55,595 bases of DNA from contig CALWIZ010000012.1 of the NCBI GenBank assembly GCA_944380885.1, positions 1 to 55,595 on the forward strand, given 5' to 3'. Each line of letters starts with the position of its first letter. The stretch's first letter is position 1. The translations under genes were made by a program, and so were the position numbers. The notes beneath the pieces are model-generated. The model did no database searches. It saw only the letters and a program-made list of their open reading frames with translations, and had not been told where the DNA came from. The stretch is from an uncultured Clostridia bacterium. Lineage in GTDB: Bacteria > Bacillota > Clostridia > Oscillospirales > Acutalibacteraceae. Shown here piece after piece: positions 25,956 through 35,204 of this stretch.

Positions 25956-26032
25956 AAATATCACCCTTATGCAGATTATATTTATATCCTTTCCAAGTAA
26001 GTTGATTTTATTCTTTCGGAAAAATTATTTTT

Positions 26033-26099
26033 TTCGTCAAAAACAACCGTTTTACTCTGCCGAGATGTGACAAAAAATACACATTATCCGATTTATAAT
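26033..26099 (+). promoter_or_regulatory. spoIIE promoter with Spo0A boxes and 21-base spacer
   Basis: GTGACA (26067-26072) and a perfect TATAAT (26094-26099) are separated by 21 bases. TTCGTCA (26033-26039) is a perfect 0A box (TGNCGAA) on the minus strand, and TGCCGAG (26058-26064) is a 6/7 match. An over-long spacer plus 0A boxes is the known design of the Bacillus spoIIE and spoIIG promoters, which need phosphorylated Spo0A with sigma-A. Confidence 0.78.
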
Positions 26100-26131
26100 T
26101 ATTTTGAAGAATAATACGGCGGTGATTATAA

Positions 26132-28441
26132 TTGAAGGATATTGTAAAAATATCAGGTAAAACGGAAAAATTCAATCATATGGAGCTTATTTCTGCCGGC
26201 GCGGCGCATATTTTAGCCGGCATAGCAGGATTTATTGCGGCAAGAGCGGTAGTTGCGGACAAGCTGCTGCCGTTCGGGCTCGCGTTTCTCGCCGGCAGCT
26301 CGGTGACCTTCACGCCTGCCGCCGCGACAGGTGTTTTTCTGAGCTATTTTATTCCGGCGTTAGGCAGCGGAGGCTTCAGATATATTGCGGCAATGTTCGC
26401 GGTGCTCGCGATAAAGCTGCTTTTGGGCGGTTATAAAAAAATCACGGGCAATCCGGTATTTTTAGCCTTTATAACACTGCTTGCCGATTTTCTCACATCT
26501 GCGGTAACCTTCAGCGGACTGAATTTTAATTTTTTAAATGCCGCCGCAGAATCACTGCTCGCCGCGGGCGGCGCTTTTTTTGTCTGCCGGTGCTCGGGGG
26601 CGCTTCCCCGCGCCTCGTCCGGACTTACTCCCGACGAGCTCGCCTCGGTTTTCATAACAGCGGGTATTCTGCTCACCGGAATAAACGGTATCGCCTTTAA
26701 CGGAATATCGCTCGGTCACATATTAAGCATTACCCTTATACTGACTGCGGCGAAATACGGCGGAACACTTTCGGGCTCTATATGCTCAATAACAGCGGCA
26801 CTGGCGCTCATGTTAAGCGGAGCGCCCGGCGAAACCGCGGTTATATACGCTTTTATCGGTCTTGTCGCGGGAGTATTTTCGTCTTTCGGAAAATATGTCC
26901 AGATAGCGGTGCCGCTGATTTTCAGCCTTGCGGGGTCGGTAACCTCCGGCAGCCCGATAACGATAGCGCAGACCGTAATCGAAACCGCTCTCGGCTCAGC
27001 TCTTTTCCTTGCGCTGCCGAGAAAAGCAGGTATATATATAAGTAAGCTGTTTTCGGTATATCCAAAGCTCGCAACTCCCGAAGGCTTTAAAAAATCGCTC
27101 ACAATACGTCTTAATTCGGCGGCAAACGCGCTGTGCGATGTTTCGGAAACGGTGGAGCAGGTATCGGCGGAGCTTGCAAAAATAAATTCTCCCGACTTCA
27201 GCACGGTCATTTCCGCTGTCGAGCAGGACGCCTGTTCGGGCTGCAAGCTCAGGCTTCACTGCTGGGAAAGCCGGCGCGACAGCACGGTGGAAGCGCTGCT
27301 CGGAATGACAAAGGCAATAAAGGAGGGCAGCCGCTCGCCCGAAAGCGGAGCGCCCGAAGAATTTCGCGGCAGATGTCTTCGTGTGTCGCAGGTGGCAAAC
27401 GCCGCCTACAAGCGTTATTCGGATTACACATCAAGAATCGCCGCCGAAAACCGTATTGACGAGGTGCGTTCGGTGGTATCAGACCAGTTCGACGGCATTT
27501 CCTTTATGCTTACAGAGCTGGCACGCGACCTTGAAAATGACGGCAATTTTGACAATTCGGCAGCTGAAAAAGCGGCGGCGGCTCTTAAAAATCTCAATAT
27601 TCATACCGAGGAATGCAGCAGCAAAACCGACAGATACGGCAGAATGACAATAGAGCTGAAGGTTAAAAAAGAACCGGATTCCGTATTCAACAAATTACAG
27701 ATAATGAAGCTGATTTCGGTCGTCTGCGAGCGTGATTTCGATGTTCCGAACGTAAGCGAGGCCGGCGGCAGCGTGTTTATAACCCTAAGCGAGCACGCGG
27801 CGCTGCGTGTCGATGCCGGTATAGAACAGCGCTGCGCCTCGGAATCGTCCATGTGCGGAGACGCTTACAAATTCTTTTTTGACGGCAGGGGCCACTTTAT
27901 AATGATACTGTCCGACGGTATGGGCACGGGCGGCAGAGCCGCTGTGGACGGAGCTATGGCGTCGGGGCTTATGTGCCGGCTTATAAAAGCGGGCTTCGGA
28001 TATGACTGCTCGCTTAAAATCCTCAATTCCTCAATGCTGTTCAAGTCTACCGACGAATCCCTTGCCACCGTTGATATAGCAAGTATCGACCTCTACACCG
28101 GTCAGGTTGAGCTTTACAAGGCGGGAGCCGCTCCCACGCTGATACGGCGCTCAGGCCGTACCGGAAAGGCAGAAAGCACCTCCCTGCCCGCCGGCATACT
28201 GCGTGAAATAGGCTTTGACAAGGCAACGGTAAAATGCAAAACCGGAGATATAGTTCTTCTTATGTCCGACGGGGCGGTATGCGACGGAACCGACTGGATA
28301 CGGGAAGAGCTTGAAAACTGGACCGACGGCACCGCGGACGAGCTTGCAAGCCGCATATGCGACGGCGCGAAGCGCCGCAGGAGCGACAATCACGAAGACG
28401 ATATAACCGTAATGGCGGCTATTATTAAAAAGGCGGTATAA
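26132..28441 (+). CDS. spoIIE: Stage II sporulation protein E
   Basis: A 769-residue protein. About ten membrane segments fill residues 1-300, a coiled central region with a cysteine pair motif (ACSGCKLRLHCW) follows, and a C-terminal PP2C-type phosphatase contains MILSDGMGTGGRA, STDESLATVDIASIDL and VLLMSDGAVCDG plus final HEDDITVMAA. SpoIIE dephosphorylates SpoIIAA in the forespore and so frees sigma-F; it also localises to the polar septum. The start is TTG with GGCGGTGA six bases upstream. It is monocistronic and shows the organism has the sporulation pathway. Confidence 0.96.
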   Translation: MKDIVKISGKTEKFNHMELISAGAAHILAGIAGFIAARAVVADKLLPFGLAFLAGSSVTFTPAAATGVFLSYFIPALGSGGFRYIAAMFAVLAIKLLLGGYKKITGNPVFLAFITLLADFLTSAVTFSGLNFNFLNAAAESLLAAGGAFFVCRCSGALPRASSGLTPDELASVFITAGILLTGINGIAFNGISLGHILSITLILTAAKYGGTLSGSICSITAALALMLSGAPGETAVIYAFIGLVAGVFSSFGKYVQIAVPLIFSLAGSVTSGSPITIAQTVIETALGSALFLALPRKAGIYISKLFSVYPKLATPEGFKKSLTIRLNSAANALCDVSETVEQVSAELAKINSPDFSTVISAVEQDACSGCKLRLHCWESRRDSTVEALLGMTKAIKEGSRSPESGAPEEFRGRCLRVSQVANAAYKRYSDYTSRIAAENRIDEVRSVVSDQFDGISFMLTELARDLENDGNFDNSAAEKAAAALKNLNIHTEECSSKTDRYGRMTIELKVKKEPDSVFNKLQIMKLISVVCERDFDVPNVSEAGGSVFITLSEHAALRVDAGIEQRCASESSMCGDAYKFFFDGRGHFIMILSDGMGTGGRAAVDGAMASGLMCRLIKAGFGYDCSLKILNSSMLFKSTDESLATVDIASIDLYTGQVELYKAGAAPTLIRRSGRTGKAESTSLPAGILREIGFDKATVKCKTGDIVLLMSDGAVCDGTDWIREELENWTDGTADELASRICDGAKRRRSDNHEDDITVMAAIIKKAV

Positions 28442-28540
28442 AGTTTCGTAAAAAACACTTTATACCGATCGGAAAAATAAAAAAATACGGCTCTGCGTCT
28501 CAGATAAACCAAATTTATGTTTTATTGACAGATATAAAAA

Positions 28541-28573
28541 AGCTCTCCCTTGCTTTGAGCAAAGGAGAGCTTT
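28541..28573 (-). terminator. Terminator after gap
   Basis: AGCTCTCC and GGAGAGCT pair across a 15-base loop that itself can fold (TTTGCTCAAAGCAAG). Six T follow on the minus strand. It lies between convergent spoIIE and gap and can serve both. Confidence 0.85.
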
Positions 28574-28585
28574 TCAGGTTTAAAA

Positions 28586-29596
28586 TCAGATTTCGGCAAA
28601 GTACTTTATAGTACGTACCATCTGGCTGGTGTAGCTGTTCTCATTATCGTACCAGGCAACAACCTGTACCTGATAGGTATCGTCGTCAATCTTGGTAACC
28701 ATAGTCTGAGTAGCGTCAAACAGAGAACCGTAGGTGATGCCGATAATATCAGAAGAAACAAGCTGCTCCTCTGTGTAGCCGAAGGAATCTGAAGCAGCAG
28801 CCTTCATAGCCGCATTGATGCCTTCCTTGGTGATGTCCTTGCCCTTAACAACGGCAACAAGGATTGTGGTGGAACCGGTCGGAACCGGAACACGCTGAGC
28901 GGAACCGATGAGCTTGCCGTTAAGTTCCGGAATAACAAGACCGATAGCCTTTGCAGCGCCGGTAGAGTTCGGAACGATGTTTACGGCAGCAGCACGCGCT
29001 CTGCGGAGGTCGCCCTTTCTGTGAGGACCGTCAAGAACCATCTGATCGCCGGTGAAAGCATGAACAGTGGTCATGATACCGCTTACGATGGGAGCATACT
29101 TGTTGAGGGTATCAGCCATCGGAGCAAGGCAGTTTGTGGTGCAGGAAGCAGCGGAAATAATCTGATCGTCAGCGGTAAGAGTCTTCTCGTTAACGCTGTA
29201 AACGATAGTCTTGAGGTCATTTCCGGCAGGAGCGGAAATAACAACCTTCTTGGCGCCTGCATCGATATGAGCCTGAGCCTTAGCCTTTGAGGTGTAGAAA
29301 CCTGTGCACTCAAGAACAACGTCAACGCCTATTTCTCCCCACGGAAGATCGGCAGCATTCTTTTCAGCATAGATTTTGATGGTCTTACCGTCAACAGTGA
29401 TGCTGTCCTCACCGGCAGTGACGGTATCAGCGAGAGCATATCTGCCCTGAGCGGAATCGTACTTGAGAAGGTGAGCGAGCATAGCAGGGCTTGTCAGGTC
29501 GTTGATAGCGACAACTTCATAGCCCTCGGCTCCGAACATCTGACGGAAAGCGAGACGGCCTATACGGCCGAAACCATTGATAGCAACTTTAACCAT
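28586..29596 (-). CDS. gap: Glyceraldehyde-3-phosphate dehydrogenase
   Basis: A 336-residue NAD-dependent GAPDH of glycolysis. It has the N-terminal NAD fold ([16 protein letters not shown]), the active-site [10 protein letters not shown], and the S-loop region [20 protein letters not shown]. Codon use is more restricted than in neighbours (many GCA, AAG, ACC), as expected for a highly expressed gene. It has AAGGAGG before the ATG, its own promoter and its own terminator. Confidence 0.98.
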   Translation of the reverse strand: MVKVAINGFGRIGRLAFRQMFGAEGYEVVAINDLTSPAMLAHLLKYDSAQGRYALADTVTAGEDSITVDGKTIKIYAEKNAADLPWGEIGVDVVLECTGFYTSKAKAQAHIDAGAKKVVISAPAGNDLKTIVYSVNEKTLTADDQIISAASCTTNCLAPMADTLNKYAPIVSGIMTTVHAFTGDQMVLDGPHRKGDLRRARAAAVNIVPNSTGAAKAIGLVIPELNGKLIGSAQRVPVPTGSTTILVAVVKGKDITKEGINAAMKAAASDSFGYTEEQLVSSDIIGITYGSLFDATQTMVTKIDDDTYQVQVVAWYDNENSYTSQMVRTIKYFAEI

Positions 29597-29626
29597 TGGA
29601 ATTACCTCCTTTATTTTTACTACTAT

Positions 29627-29655
29627 ATTTTAACCCATTACAGCCGTTTTTTCAA
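29627..29655 (-). promoter_or_regulatory. Promoter of gap
   Basis: On the minus strand TTGAAA (29650-29655), 17 bases and TAAAAT (29627-29632), giving a short leader of about 25 bases. Confidence 0.75.
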
Positions 29656-29733
29656 GCTATTTGTTTAAACTTTAACAACTTTTTTAATTTTTATTTATTT
29701 TGGCATAATATCTTAATGTGTGGAGGATGCAAT

Positions 29734-30330
29734 ATGATATTTTTGCCGAATGCTTTTGAGAGATATTTTTCAGCTTTGCGGCTTTATGTGCAGATTTCGG
29801 TACTGCGCGGCGGAACCAGCCGCAAACGTCTTGCTCAGCTGAAAAAAATAAGTCTCGCGGAAGCGTTTTATTACAGAAACAGCGTCTGTGCGCTTGATAT
29901 AAACGAATTCTGCGGCTCTTTGCTCGGCGCCGCGGTGATAATAATGCTTCAGAAAAATGTAAAAACCTCGGTTTCCTTTTCGGGCGGCGGTGTATTTCTT
30001 TTAAACAGGAAAATACTTACCGCCGTTTTAATGGAGCTTGCGAGCAATTACTCGGGAAAACACAATAAAATTCTTATACTGTCAAAAGCCGGCTCTGTAA
30101 GTATAAAATCAGATGGATTTACATTGTCGGCAACGCTTGAGCGTCTTGTTAAAGCGGCGGGCGGATTCTGCCTTAAAGAAAATAAAAAAAAGCGGTCGGT
30201 CATAGTACTGCCCGCAAAAAAAACCGCTGAAACACCCGAATGTGTCGAAAACGAATGGTGCCAGATCCTCGACCGCTTTTCTCCCGTAAATATCTGGTTC
30301 TCAAAGGCGGCGGGAGAAGGCTTTGTATAA
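29734..30330 (+). CDS. Unrecognised protein, degenerate GHKL-like fold possible
   Basis: A 198-residue cytoplasmic protein starting at ATG 29734, where GGAGG lies 7 bases upstream; the longer open frame into the gap promoter has no ribosome site. The middle (KILTAVLMELASNYSGKHNKILIL) resembles the N-box helix of a histidine-kinase ATPase domain, and the following strand-turn-helix (VSIKSDGFTLSATLERLVKAAGG, then SVIVLP) runs like the end of that fold. However, the G-boxes are missing and there is no clear phospho-accepting histidine motif. It could be a decayed kinase-type protein that binds a partner rather than ATP. It ends 6 bases before the convergent flavoprotein gene. Confidence 0.6.
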   Translation: MIFLPNAFERYFSALRLYVQISVLRGGTSRKRLAQLKKISLAEAFYYRNSVCALDINEFCGSLLGAAVIIMLQKNVKTSVSFSGGGVFLLNRKILTAVLMELASNYSGKHNKILILSKAGSVSIKSDGFTLSATLERLVKAAGGFCLKENKKKRSVIVLPAKKTAETPECVENEWCQILDRFSPVNIWFSKAAGEGFV

Positions 30331-30336
30331 AAAGGC

Positions 30337-31905
30337 TTATATACTGTTTATGACAGCCTCTGCCGCCTTTATCCCGTCGGTCGCGGCGGACATTATTCCG
30401 CCCGCGTATCCCGCGCCCTCGCCGCAGGGATATAGTCCCTCTATGCAAAGGCTCTGGCCGTCCTCTCCCCGCAGTACTCTGACAGGTGAAGAACTGCGTG
30501 TTTCAGGAGCAGTAAGCACCGCCGCTCTGTCAGCAAATCCGTGTATTTTTTTATCGAAAATAAGTATTCCCTCTTTAAGGCTTTCGCTTACGAAGTCCGG
30601 AAAAAGCCTTTCAATTTCCGCATAGGCGTAATCCGGCTTTACGGTAGGCTTCACCTTTGTAATTGAGAACGGCTCGCCGAAAACAAAGCTGCCGACTGTG
30701 CTTACAGGCACCGCGCCTCCGGCGATCCGGAATGCCGCCTCTTCGGTCTTTCTCTGCAAGACGCAGCCGCCGAGAACATCGTCTCCCGGTATATCTGTGG
30801 GGTCTATGCCTACAAGCAGCGCGCTGTTGGCGTTTATGCCGTCACGCCGGCTCCGGCTCATTCCGTTTACGGCGATTCCTCCCTGCTCGCTCGACGAGTT
30901 TATAACCTCGCCGCCCGGACACATGCAAAAGGTGTAGACGCCCCTTCCGTTTTCAAGATGCGCCGCCAGCTTGTAGTCCGCCGCCTTAAGCGCCTTATGC
31001 CCCGCAAAGCTGCCGTAAAGCGCATGGTTTATATCTTCCTGAAGATGCTCAATTCTCACACCCATTGAAAAGGGCTCTCTTATCATAGCAGCGCCGCGAT
31101 TTTTAAGCATTAAAAAGGTATCTCGCGCCGAATGACCGGTCGCCATTATAAGCCGGTCGCAGGAAAGTTCCTCGCCGGAAACCGTAACCGAACAAAGCCT
31201 GCCGTTTTTCACACGGATATCGTCCGCCCGTGCGTCAAAGCGCACCTCTCCTCCGAGCGATATTATCTCACGGCGTATGCTTTTTACGACATTTATCAGT
31301 ATATCGGTCCCGATATGCGGTTTCGCGTCGGTAAGGATTTCAGCAGGAGCGCCGTGCTTTACAAATTCCTCAAGCACCGCCCGACAGCGGTAATCCTTTA
31401 TGCCGGTGTTAAGCTTACCGTCCGAAAACGTACCGGCACCTCCCTCTCCGAACTGAACGTTTGACTCTGTATTGAGTTTTCCGCCCGCAAAAAAATCGGA
31501 CACGTCGGCAGCCCTGCTGTCAGCGTCCTTTCCCCTTTCCAAAACCAAAGGCTCAAGCCCCGCCCTCGCGAGGGTTAGCGCCGCGAACATACCGGCAGGT
31601 CCGAATCCGATTACAAAGGGTCGCTTTTCCGGCTTTTTAACTGATTTTTTCCATACATAAATTTTCGGCGAGTATATCTGCGCGTTTTTGATTTTCTTTA
31701 CGATTTTTTCTTCATTTCCCGTCACTTCTGCAATAATCGAGCAGCAGAAACGAAGGTCGTTTTTATGCCTCGCGTCAAGTGATTTTCTGTAAAGTTCCGC
31801 AGAAACAATGCGAGACACATCGGTTTTAAGAGCTTCCGCCGCCGCCTTTTGAAGACTTGAAAAATCAGTGTCAAGCTGCAGCATAACATTATTTATAAGA
31901 AGCAT
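30337..31905 (-). CDS. FAD-dependent dehydrogenase-like protein (COG2509 type)
   Basis: A 522-residue protein. After an N-terminal region of about 80 residues (KKIKNAQIYSPKIYVWKKSV) comes the dinucleotide loop VIGFGPAGMFAALTLARAGL, then FGEGGAGTFSDGKLNTGI, and a C-terminal LYPCGEGAGYAGGIMSAATDG. This is the pattern of a large uncharacterised flavoprotein family conserved in Firmicutes. The reaction is unknown. Its ATG follows the stop codon of the upstream flavoprotein gene directly, so the two are translationally coupled. Confidence 0.9.
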   Translation of the reverse strand: MLLINNVMLQLDTDFSSLQKAAAEALKTDVSRIVSAELYRKSLDARHKNDLRFCCSIIAEVTGNEEKIVKKIKNAQIYSPKIYVWKKSVKKPEKRPFVIGFGPAGMFAALTLARAGLEPLVLERGKDADSRAADVSDFFAGGKLNTESNVQFGEGGAGTFSDGKLNTGIKDYRCRAVLEEFVKHGAPAEILTDAKPHIGTDILINVVKSIRREIISLGGEVRFDARADDIRVKNGRLCSVTVSGEELSCDRLIMATGHSARDTFLMLKNRGAAMIREPFSMGVRIEHLQEDINHALYGSFAGHKALKAADYKLAAHLENGRGVYTFCMCPGGEVINSSSEQGGIAVNGMSRSRRDGINANSALLVGIDPTDIPGDDVLGGCVLQRKTEEAAFRIAGGAVPVSTVGSFVFGEPFSITKVKPTVKPDYAYAEIERLFPDFVSESLKEGILIFDKKIHGFADRAAVLTAPETRSSSPVRVLRGEDGQSLCIEGLYPCGEGAGYAGGIMSAATDGIKAAEAVINSI

Positions 31906-33132
31906 TTATTTCCTCCCGGTTATGGCGTCCGCCGCGCAGAGCGCACTTGACCACGCCCACTGAAGATTAAATCCTCCGCAGTCGCCGTCGATATCAAGTA
32001 TTTCGCCTATTGCGTAAAGTCCGGGGCACTCTTTGCTCATCATGGTTTTACTGTCAAACTGTGATGTATCAAGTCCGCCGGAGGTCACCTGCGAATTTAA
32101 AAATCCCGTAGTTCCCGTAACAGTAAAGCGGAAATTCTTTAAAATGCCTGCTATATTTAAAACCGAGCCGCCGTTAAGAGATGATACATAATCGCTTAAT
32201 TTAAGACCCGAGGCTTTAAGTATCACCTGACCGAGCCGTTTATTCAGCATACCGGTGAAAAATTCATCAAGCCTTCTCGCGGCGAGTTTTTCCGCTCTTT
32301 TAGAGAGTATATCCGCAAGCTCTTTTACGCTTATATCGGGATAAAGGTCGAGAGCCGCCGTACATCCTGCGGCATTTTCCGGCAGCGCACCCGACACCTG
32401 AAGCACCGGAGGACCCGAAAGTCCATAGTCACAGAAAAGCACTTCGCCGAAATCGGTTTTCAGCGGTTTCCCGTCCTTATAAAGAGTTACAAGCGCGTCG
32501 GTTTTAATTCCTTTAAGCTGTTTTACGGTATCGGTTGCGGTTTTCAGCTGTACTATCGCCGGTTTCAGTTTTACGGTTTTAAATCCAGCCTTTTTTAAAA
32601 GCTCAAGCATTTCTCCGTCACAGCCGAGCCTGTCTCCGCCCGACAAAAGTCCGGCGGAGATTATAACATTTTCCGCCATAAAATTCATATTGCCGGCTAT
32701 GACTTTAAAAAGTCCGCCTGACGTCTGGATTTTCGTGACCTTTGTTTCGGTCGTTATTGTTACGCCCGCCTCGTCCGCCGCGAAGCGCAGACAGTCCACC
32801 ACAGACGCCGCCTGGAATGACGCAGGATATGCCTTTTCCCCCTCATAGGCAAAGCTCACGCCTATATCGGAAAAGAAGCTCTCTGTATCATATCCCGAAT
32901 ATTTTTCGAGCGCGTACTTGCAAAATTCCGGATGCTTTCCGTGATATCGTTCGGGTTTTATATCTCTGTTTGTTATGTTGCAGCGCCCGTTTCCCGTAAG
33001 AGCCAGTTTTTTCCCCACTCTCGGCAGTGACTCAAGCAGTCGCACCGACATCAGCGGTGATTTTTTCTTTAAAGCGACCGCGGCGCATAGCCCCGCCGCG
33101 CCGCCGCCTATTATTATAACATCGTTTTTCAT
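31906..33132 (-). CDS. HI0933/BaiN-type flavoprotein
   Basis: A 408-residue NAD(P)/FAD-dependent oxidoreductase of the HI0933 (YtfP/BaiN) family. It has the FAD loop VIIIGGGAAGLCAAVAL, the family motif KLALTGNGRCNITN, the GGVDTSQF-like segment TSGGLDTSQFDSKTM and the C-terminal EILDIDGDCGGFNLQWAWSSAL. Family members have been linked to bile-acid or aminoacetone chemistry in single cases, but most are uncharacterised. It lies 2 bases after the phosphatase gene and abuts the next flavoprotein gene. Confidence 0.92.
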   Translation of the reverse strand: MKNDVIIIGGGAAGLCAAVALKKKSPLMSVRLLESLPRVGKKLALTGNGRCNITNRDIKPERYHGKHPEFCKYALEKYSGYDTESFFSDIGVSFAYEGEKAYPASFQAASVVDCLRFAADEAGVTITTETKVTKIQTSGGLFKVIAGNMNFMAENVIISAGLLSGGDRLGCDGEMLELLKKAGFKTVKLKPAIVQLKTATDTVKQLKGIKTDALVTLYKDGKPLKTDFGEVLFCDYGLSGPPVLQVSGALPENAAGCTAALDLYPDISVKELADILSKRAEKLAARRLDEFFTGMLNKRLGQVILKASGLKLSDYVSSLNGGSVLNIAGILKNFRFTVTGTTGFLNSQVTSGGLDTSQFDSKTMMSKECPGLYAIGEILDIDGDCGGFNLQWAWSSALCAADAITGRK

Positions 33133-33134
33133 AA

Positions 33135-33860
33135 TCAGTGCCGTTCTTCGGTTTCGGAAAAGTTCTCACAGAATCTCGCCTGAAAGGACGCCGGCTCATT
33201 TCCCGCGTAAAGATGTGAAATATCACCGAATCCGTTGCAGCGGAAATACGCCTTTCCCTGCTCTCTCTCCTCTGTTATAAGAGTAGTGACAGACGAAGGC
33301 AGCGCGACAAAGCCGTGCCACAAAAGCACGGGCGAGATATTAAGAATATGCGAAAGTATTACGCACTCAACCCCGAAATGACAGAACAGCAATACAGTAT
33401 CTCTGTTTTCCTTTTCTGCACGGTACATATTGCCTTCTCTTACATATCCGTGTTTTTCAAGCAGACTGTCAATTCCGTCACAAACAGCACGGTATTTTTC
33501 TTTAATATCACCGGTTTGCATAAGCGGAACGTCAATCCATTTATCCTTATCGAAGAAACGAGGCTCATTTGTCCAGTAAAAGGGTTTCAGATCCCACGGT
33601 ATGCGCCTTTTACCGGTCTCAGGGTCTGTTATGTATCCCGAAAATTCCTCCAGCCAGCCGCAGATTTCAGCGGTTTTTCCGAGCGCTTTAAGCGTCGGCT
33701 CCGCCGTATCCCTCGCCCTGCCGAGAGGCGAGCAGTAAATCGCTTTTACATCGAGCTTTGAAAGCCGCTCTTTTAGCAGCTGCACCTCGCGTTTTCCCTT
33801 TTCGGTAAGGGAATCTATGCTGTAATCCGGATCGCCGTGACGTATAATAAGAAGTCTCAT
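33135..33860 (-). CDS. Histidine phosphatase family protein
   Basis: A 241-residue phosphoglycerate-mutase-like phosphatase. The catalytic RHG motif is at LLIIRHGDPDYS, the second part of the site at YCSPLGRARDTAEPTLKALG, and the late histidine at LFCHFGVECVI. Substrate cannot be inferred. I chose the ATG at 33860 because GGAGG precedes it; the frame extends nine codons further without a ribosome site. First gene of a three-gene operon with two flavoproteins. Confidence 0.88.
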   Translation of the reverse strand: MRLLIIRHGDPDYSIDSLTEKGKREVQLLKERLSKLDVKAIYCSPLGRARDTAEPTLKALGKTAEICGWLEEFSGYITDPETGKRRIPWDLKPFYWTNEPRFFDKDKWIDVPLMQTGDIKEKYRAVCDGIDSLLEKHGYVREGNMYRAEKENRDTVLLFCHFGVECVILSHILNISPVLLWHGFVALPSSVTTLITEEREQGKAYFRCNGFGDISHLYAGNEPASFQARFCENFSETEERH

Positions 33861-33953
33861 TTCTGTCCTCCGAGAAAAAAATTTCATTGTAATGATACCA
33901 TAACCCGTGCTTTATTGCAACCGCAACGGCAAATAATTAATCCTGAATATATA

Positions 33954-33988
33954 AAAAATGTCCGCACGGCAAAAGCTGTGCGGACAGA
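33954..33988 (-). terminator. Terminator of rplM-rpsI
   Basis: TGTCCGCAC and GTGCGGACA form a 9-bp stem with six T behind it on the minus strand, 32 bases after the rpsI stop. Confidence 0.88.
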
Positions 33989-34019
33989 TAATTTTTCTCT
34001 TTCTCCGGGATAACAAAAA

Positions 34020-34418
34020 TTATCTCTTTGAGAACTGGGGTGCGCGGCGCGCTCCCTTGAGGCCGTATTTTTTCCTTTCCTTCATACGCGGATCGCGTGT
34101 GAGGAAGCCGGCTTTCTTAAGCTCCGGACGAAGCTCGGCGTCTGACTGGAGCAGAGCACGGGCTATACCGTGGCGGATAGCTCCCGCCTGACCTGTAACA
34201 CCGCCTCCGGCAACGCGGCAGACGATATCGAACTTATCAGCGGTGCCTGTAAGCGCAAGCGGCTGACGAACTATAAGCTTTAATGTCTCAAGTCCGAAAT
34301 AATCGTCCATCTCTCTGTCGTTAATGGTGATTTTTCCGGTACCTGCGTAAAGACGAACACGGGCAACAGAGCTTTTTCTTCTGCCTGTTCCGTAAAAATA
34401 AGGCTTTGCTTCAAACAT
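34020..34418 (-). CDS. rpsI: Ribosomal protein uS9
   Basis: A 132-residue small-subunit protein with the family start [20 protein letters not shown] and the basic C-terminal tail ending in QFSKR, whose last residues reach the ribosomal P site. Follows rplM by 17 bases in the usual L13-S9 operon. Confidence 0.98.
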   Translation of the reverse strand: MFEAKPYFYGTGRRKSSVARVRLYAGTGKITINDREMDDYFGLETLKLIVRQPLALTGTADKFDIVCRVAGGGVTGQAGAIRHGIARALLQSDAELRPELKKAGFLTRDPRMKERKKYGLKGARRAPQFSKR

Positions 34419-34435
34419 TGTGACTCGCTCCTTTC

Positions 34436-34864
34436 TTAAAATTCAAGCTTTTCGGGCTTCTGGGCAACCTGAGCGTACTCAGTGCCGCTGTAAACATGAA
34501 GCCTTGTGAGAGCCTTGCGGCCGATAGTGGTGTCCGGCACCATTCCCTTAACGGCAAGCTCCATAGCAAGCTCGGGGCGGGTCTTCATAAGGGAAGCATA
34601 CTTTACTTCCTTGAGACCGCCGATATATCCGGTATGACGGCGATAGAACTTCTTTTCAAGCTTCTTGCCTGTTAAAACTGCCTTATCAGCGTTGATAACA
34701 ACAACATGGTCGCCGCAGTCAACATGCGGAGTAAACTCCGGCTTTAACTTTCCGCGGAGAAGATCTGCGACTTTAGCGGCGGTGCGGCCGAGCGGTCTGC
34801 CAGCTGCGTCAATTATATACCATTTACGCTGAATTTCAGCAGGTTTTGCCATAAATGTTGACAT
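34436..34864 (-). CDS. rplM: Ribosomal protein uL13
   Basis: A 142-residue large-subunit protein with landmarks [44 protein letters not shown] and [13 protein letters not shown]. First gene of the operon, with GGAGG before the ATG and a consensus promoter close upstream. The leader is short (about 40 bases), too short for an elaborate L13 leader RNA. Confidence 0.98.
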   Translation of the reverse strand: MSTFMAKPAEIQRKWYIIDAAGRPLGRTAAKVADLLRGKLKPEFTPHVDCGDHVVVINADKAVLTGKKLEKKFYRRHTGYIGGLKEVKYASLMKTRPELAMELAVKGMVPDTTIGRKALTRLHVYSGTEYAQVAQKPEKLEF

Positions 34865-34908
34865 AATTCAAAACCTCCAAAAATTTATGTTTATCAAACA
34901 GCTAAAAT

Positions 34909-34937
34909 ATAATAGCACATACATTTTCCTTTGTCAA
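34909..34937 (-). promoter_or_regulatory. Promoter of rplM-rpsI
   Basis: On the minus strand TTGACA (34932-34937), 17 bases and TATTAT (34909-34914). The region to 35088 is T-rich with CTTGTTTTCT runs and holds no gene. Confidence 0.85.
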
Positions 34938-35088
34938 CTGTTATTTTTAAAAATTTTAATTTGTATTTCTTTATCTCGCTTTTTCTTGTATTTTCTCTTG
35001 TTTTCTCTTGTTTTCTCATTTATCATTTTTATTTATTTGAACAGTAATTTCCCCCTGCCGGACATTCTTCCGAAGCGTATAAATATAA

Positions 35089-35135
35089 CATTGCCGTCCG
35101 TTCCGTATAAAGCCTTACGGAATAGGACGGCAATG
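35089..35135 (-). terminator. Terminator of the TetR operon
   Basis: A long stem, CATTGCCGTCC plus TTCCGTA pairing with TACGGAA plus GGACGGCAATG, with small bulges. T-rich sequence follows on the minus strand (TTATATTTAT). It ends the 36876-35205 transcript. Confidence 0.8.
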
Positions 35136-35204
35136 TTTACTGTATAAACCGTGTTATCAGAAAAAGTACACGTTTTCCGGCGCGGTAATGCGAAGCTTTT
35201 TATT

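Noticed and set aside
34865..35088. Possible L13 leader RNA upstream of rplM
   Set aside because: The promoter lies so close to rplM that the leader is only about 40 bases; no conserved structure fits.
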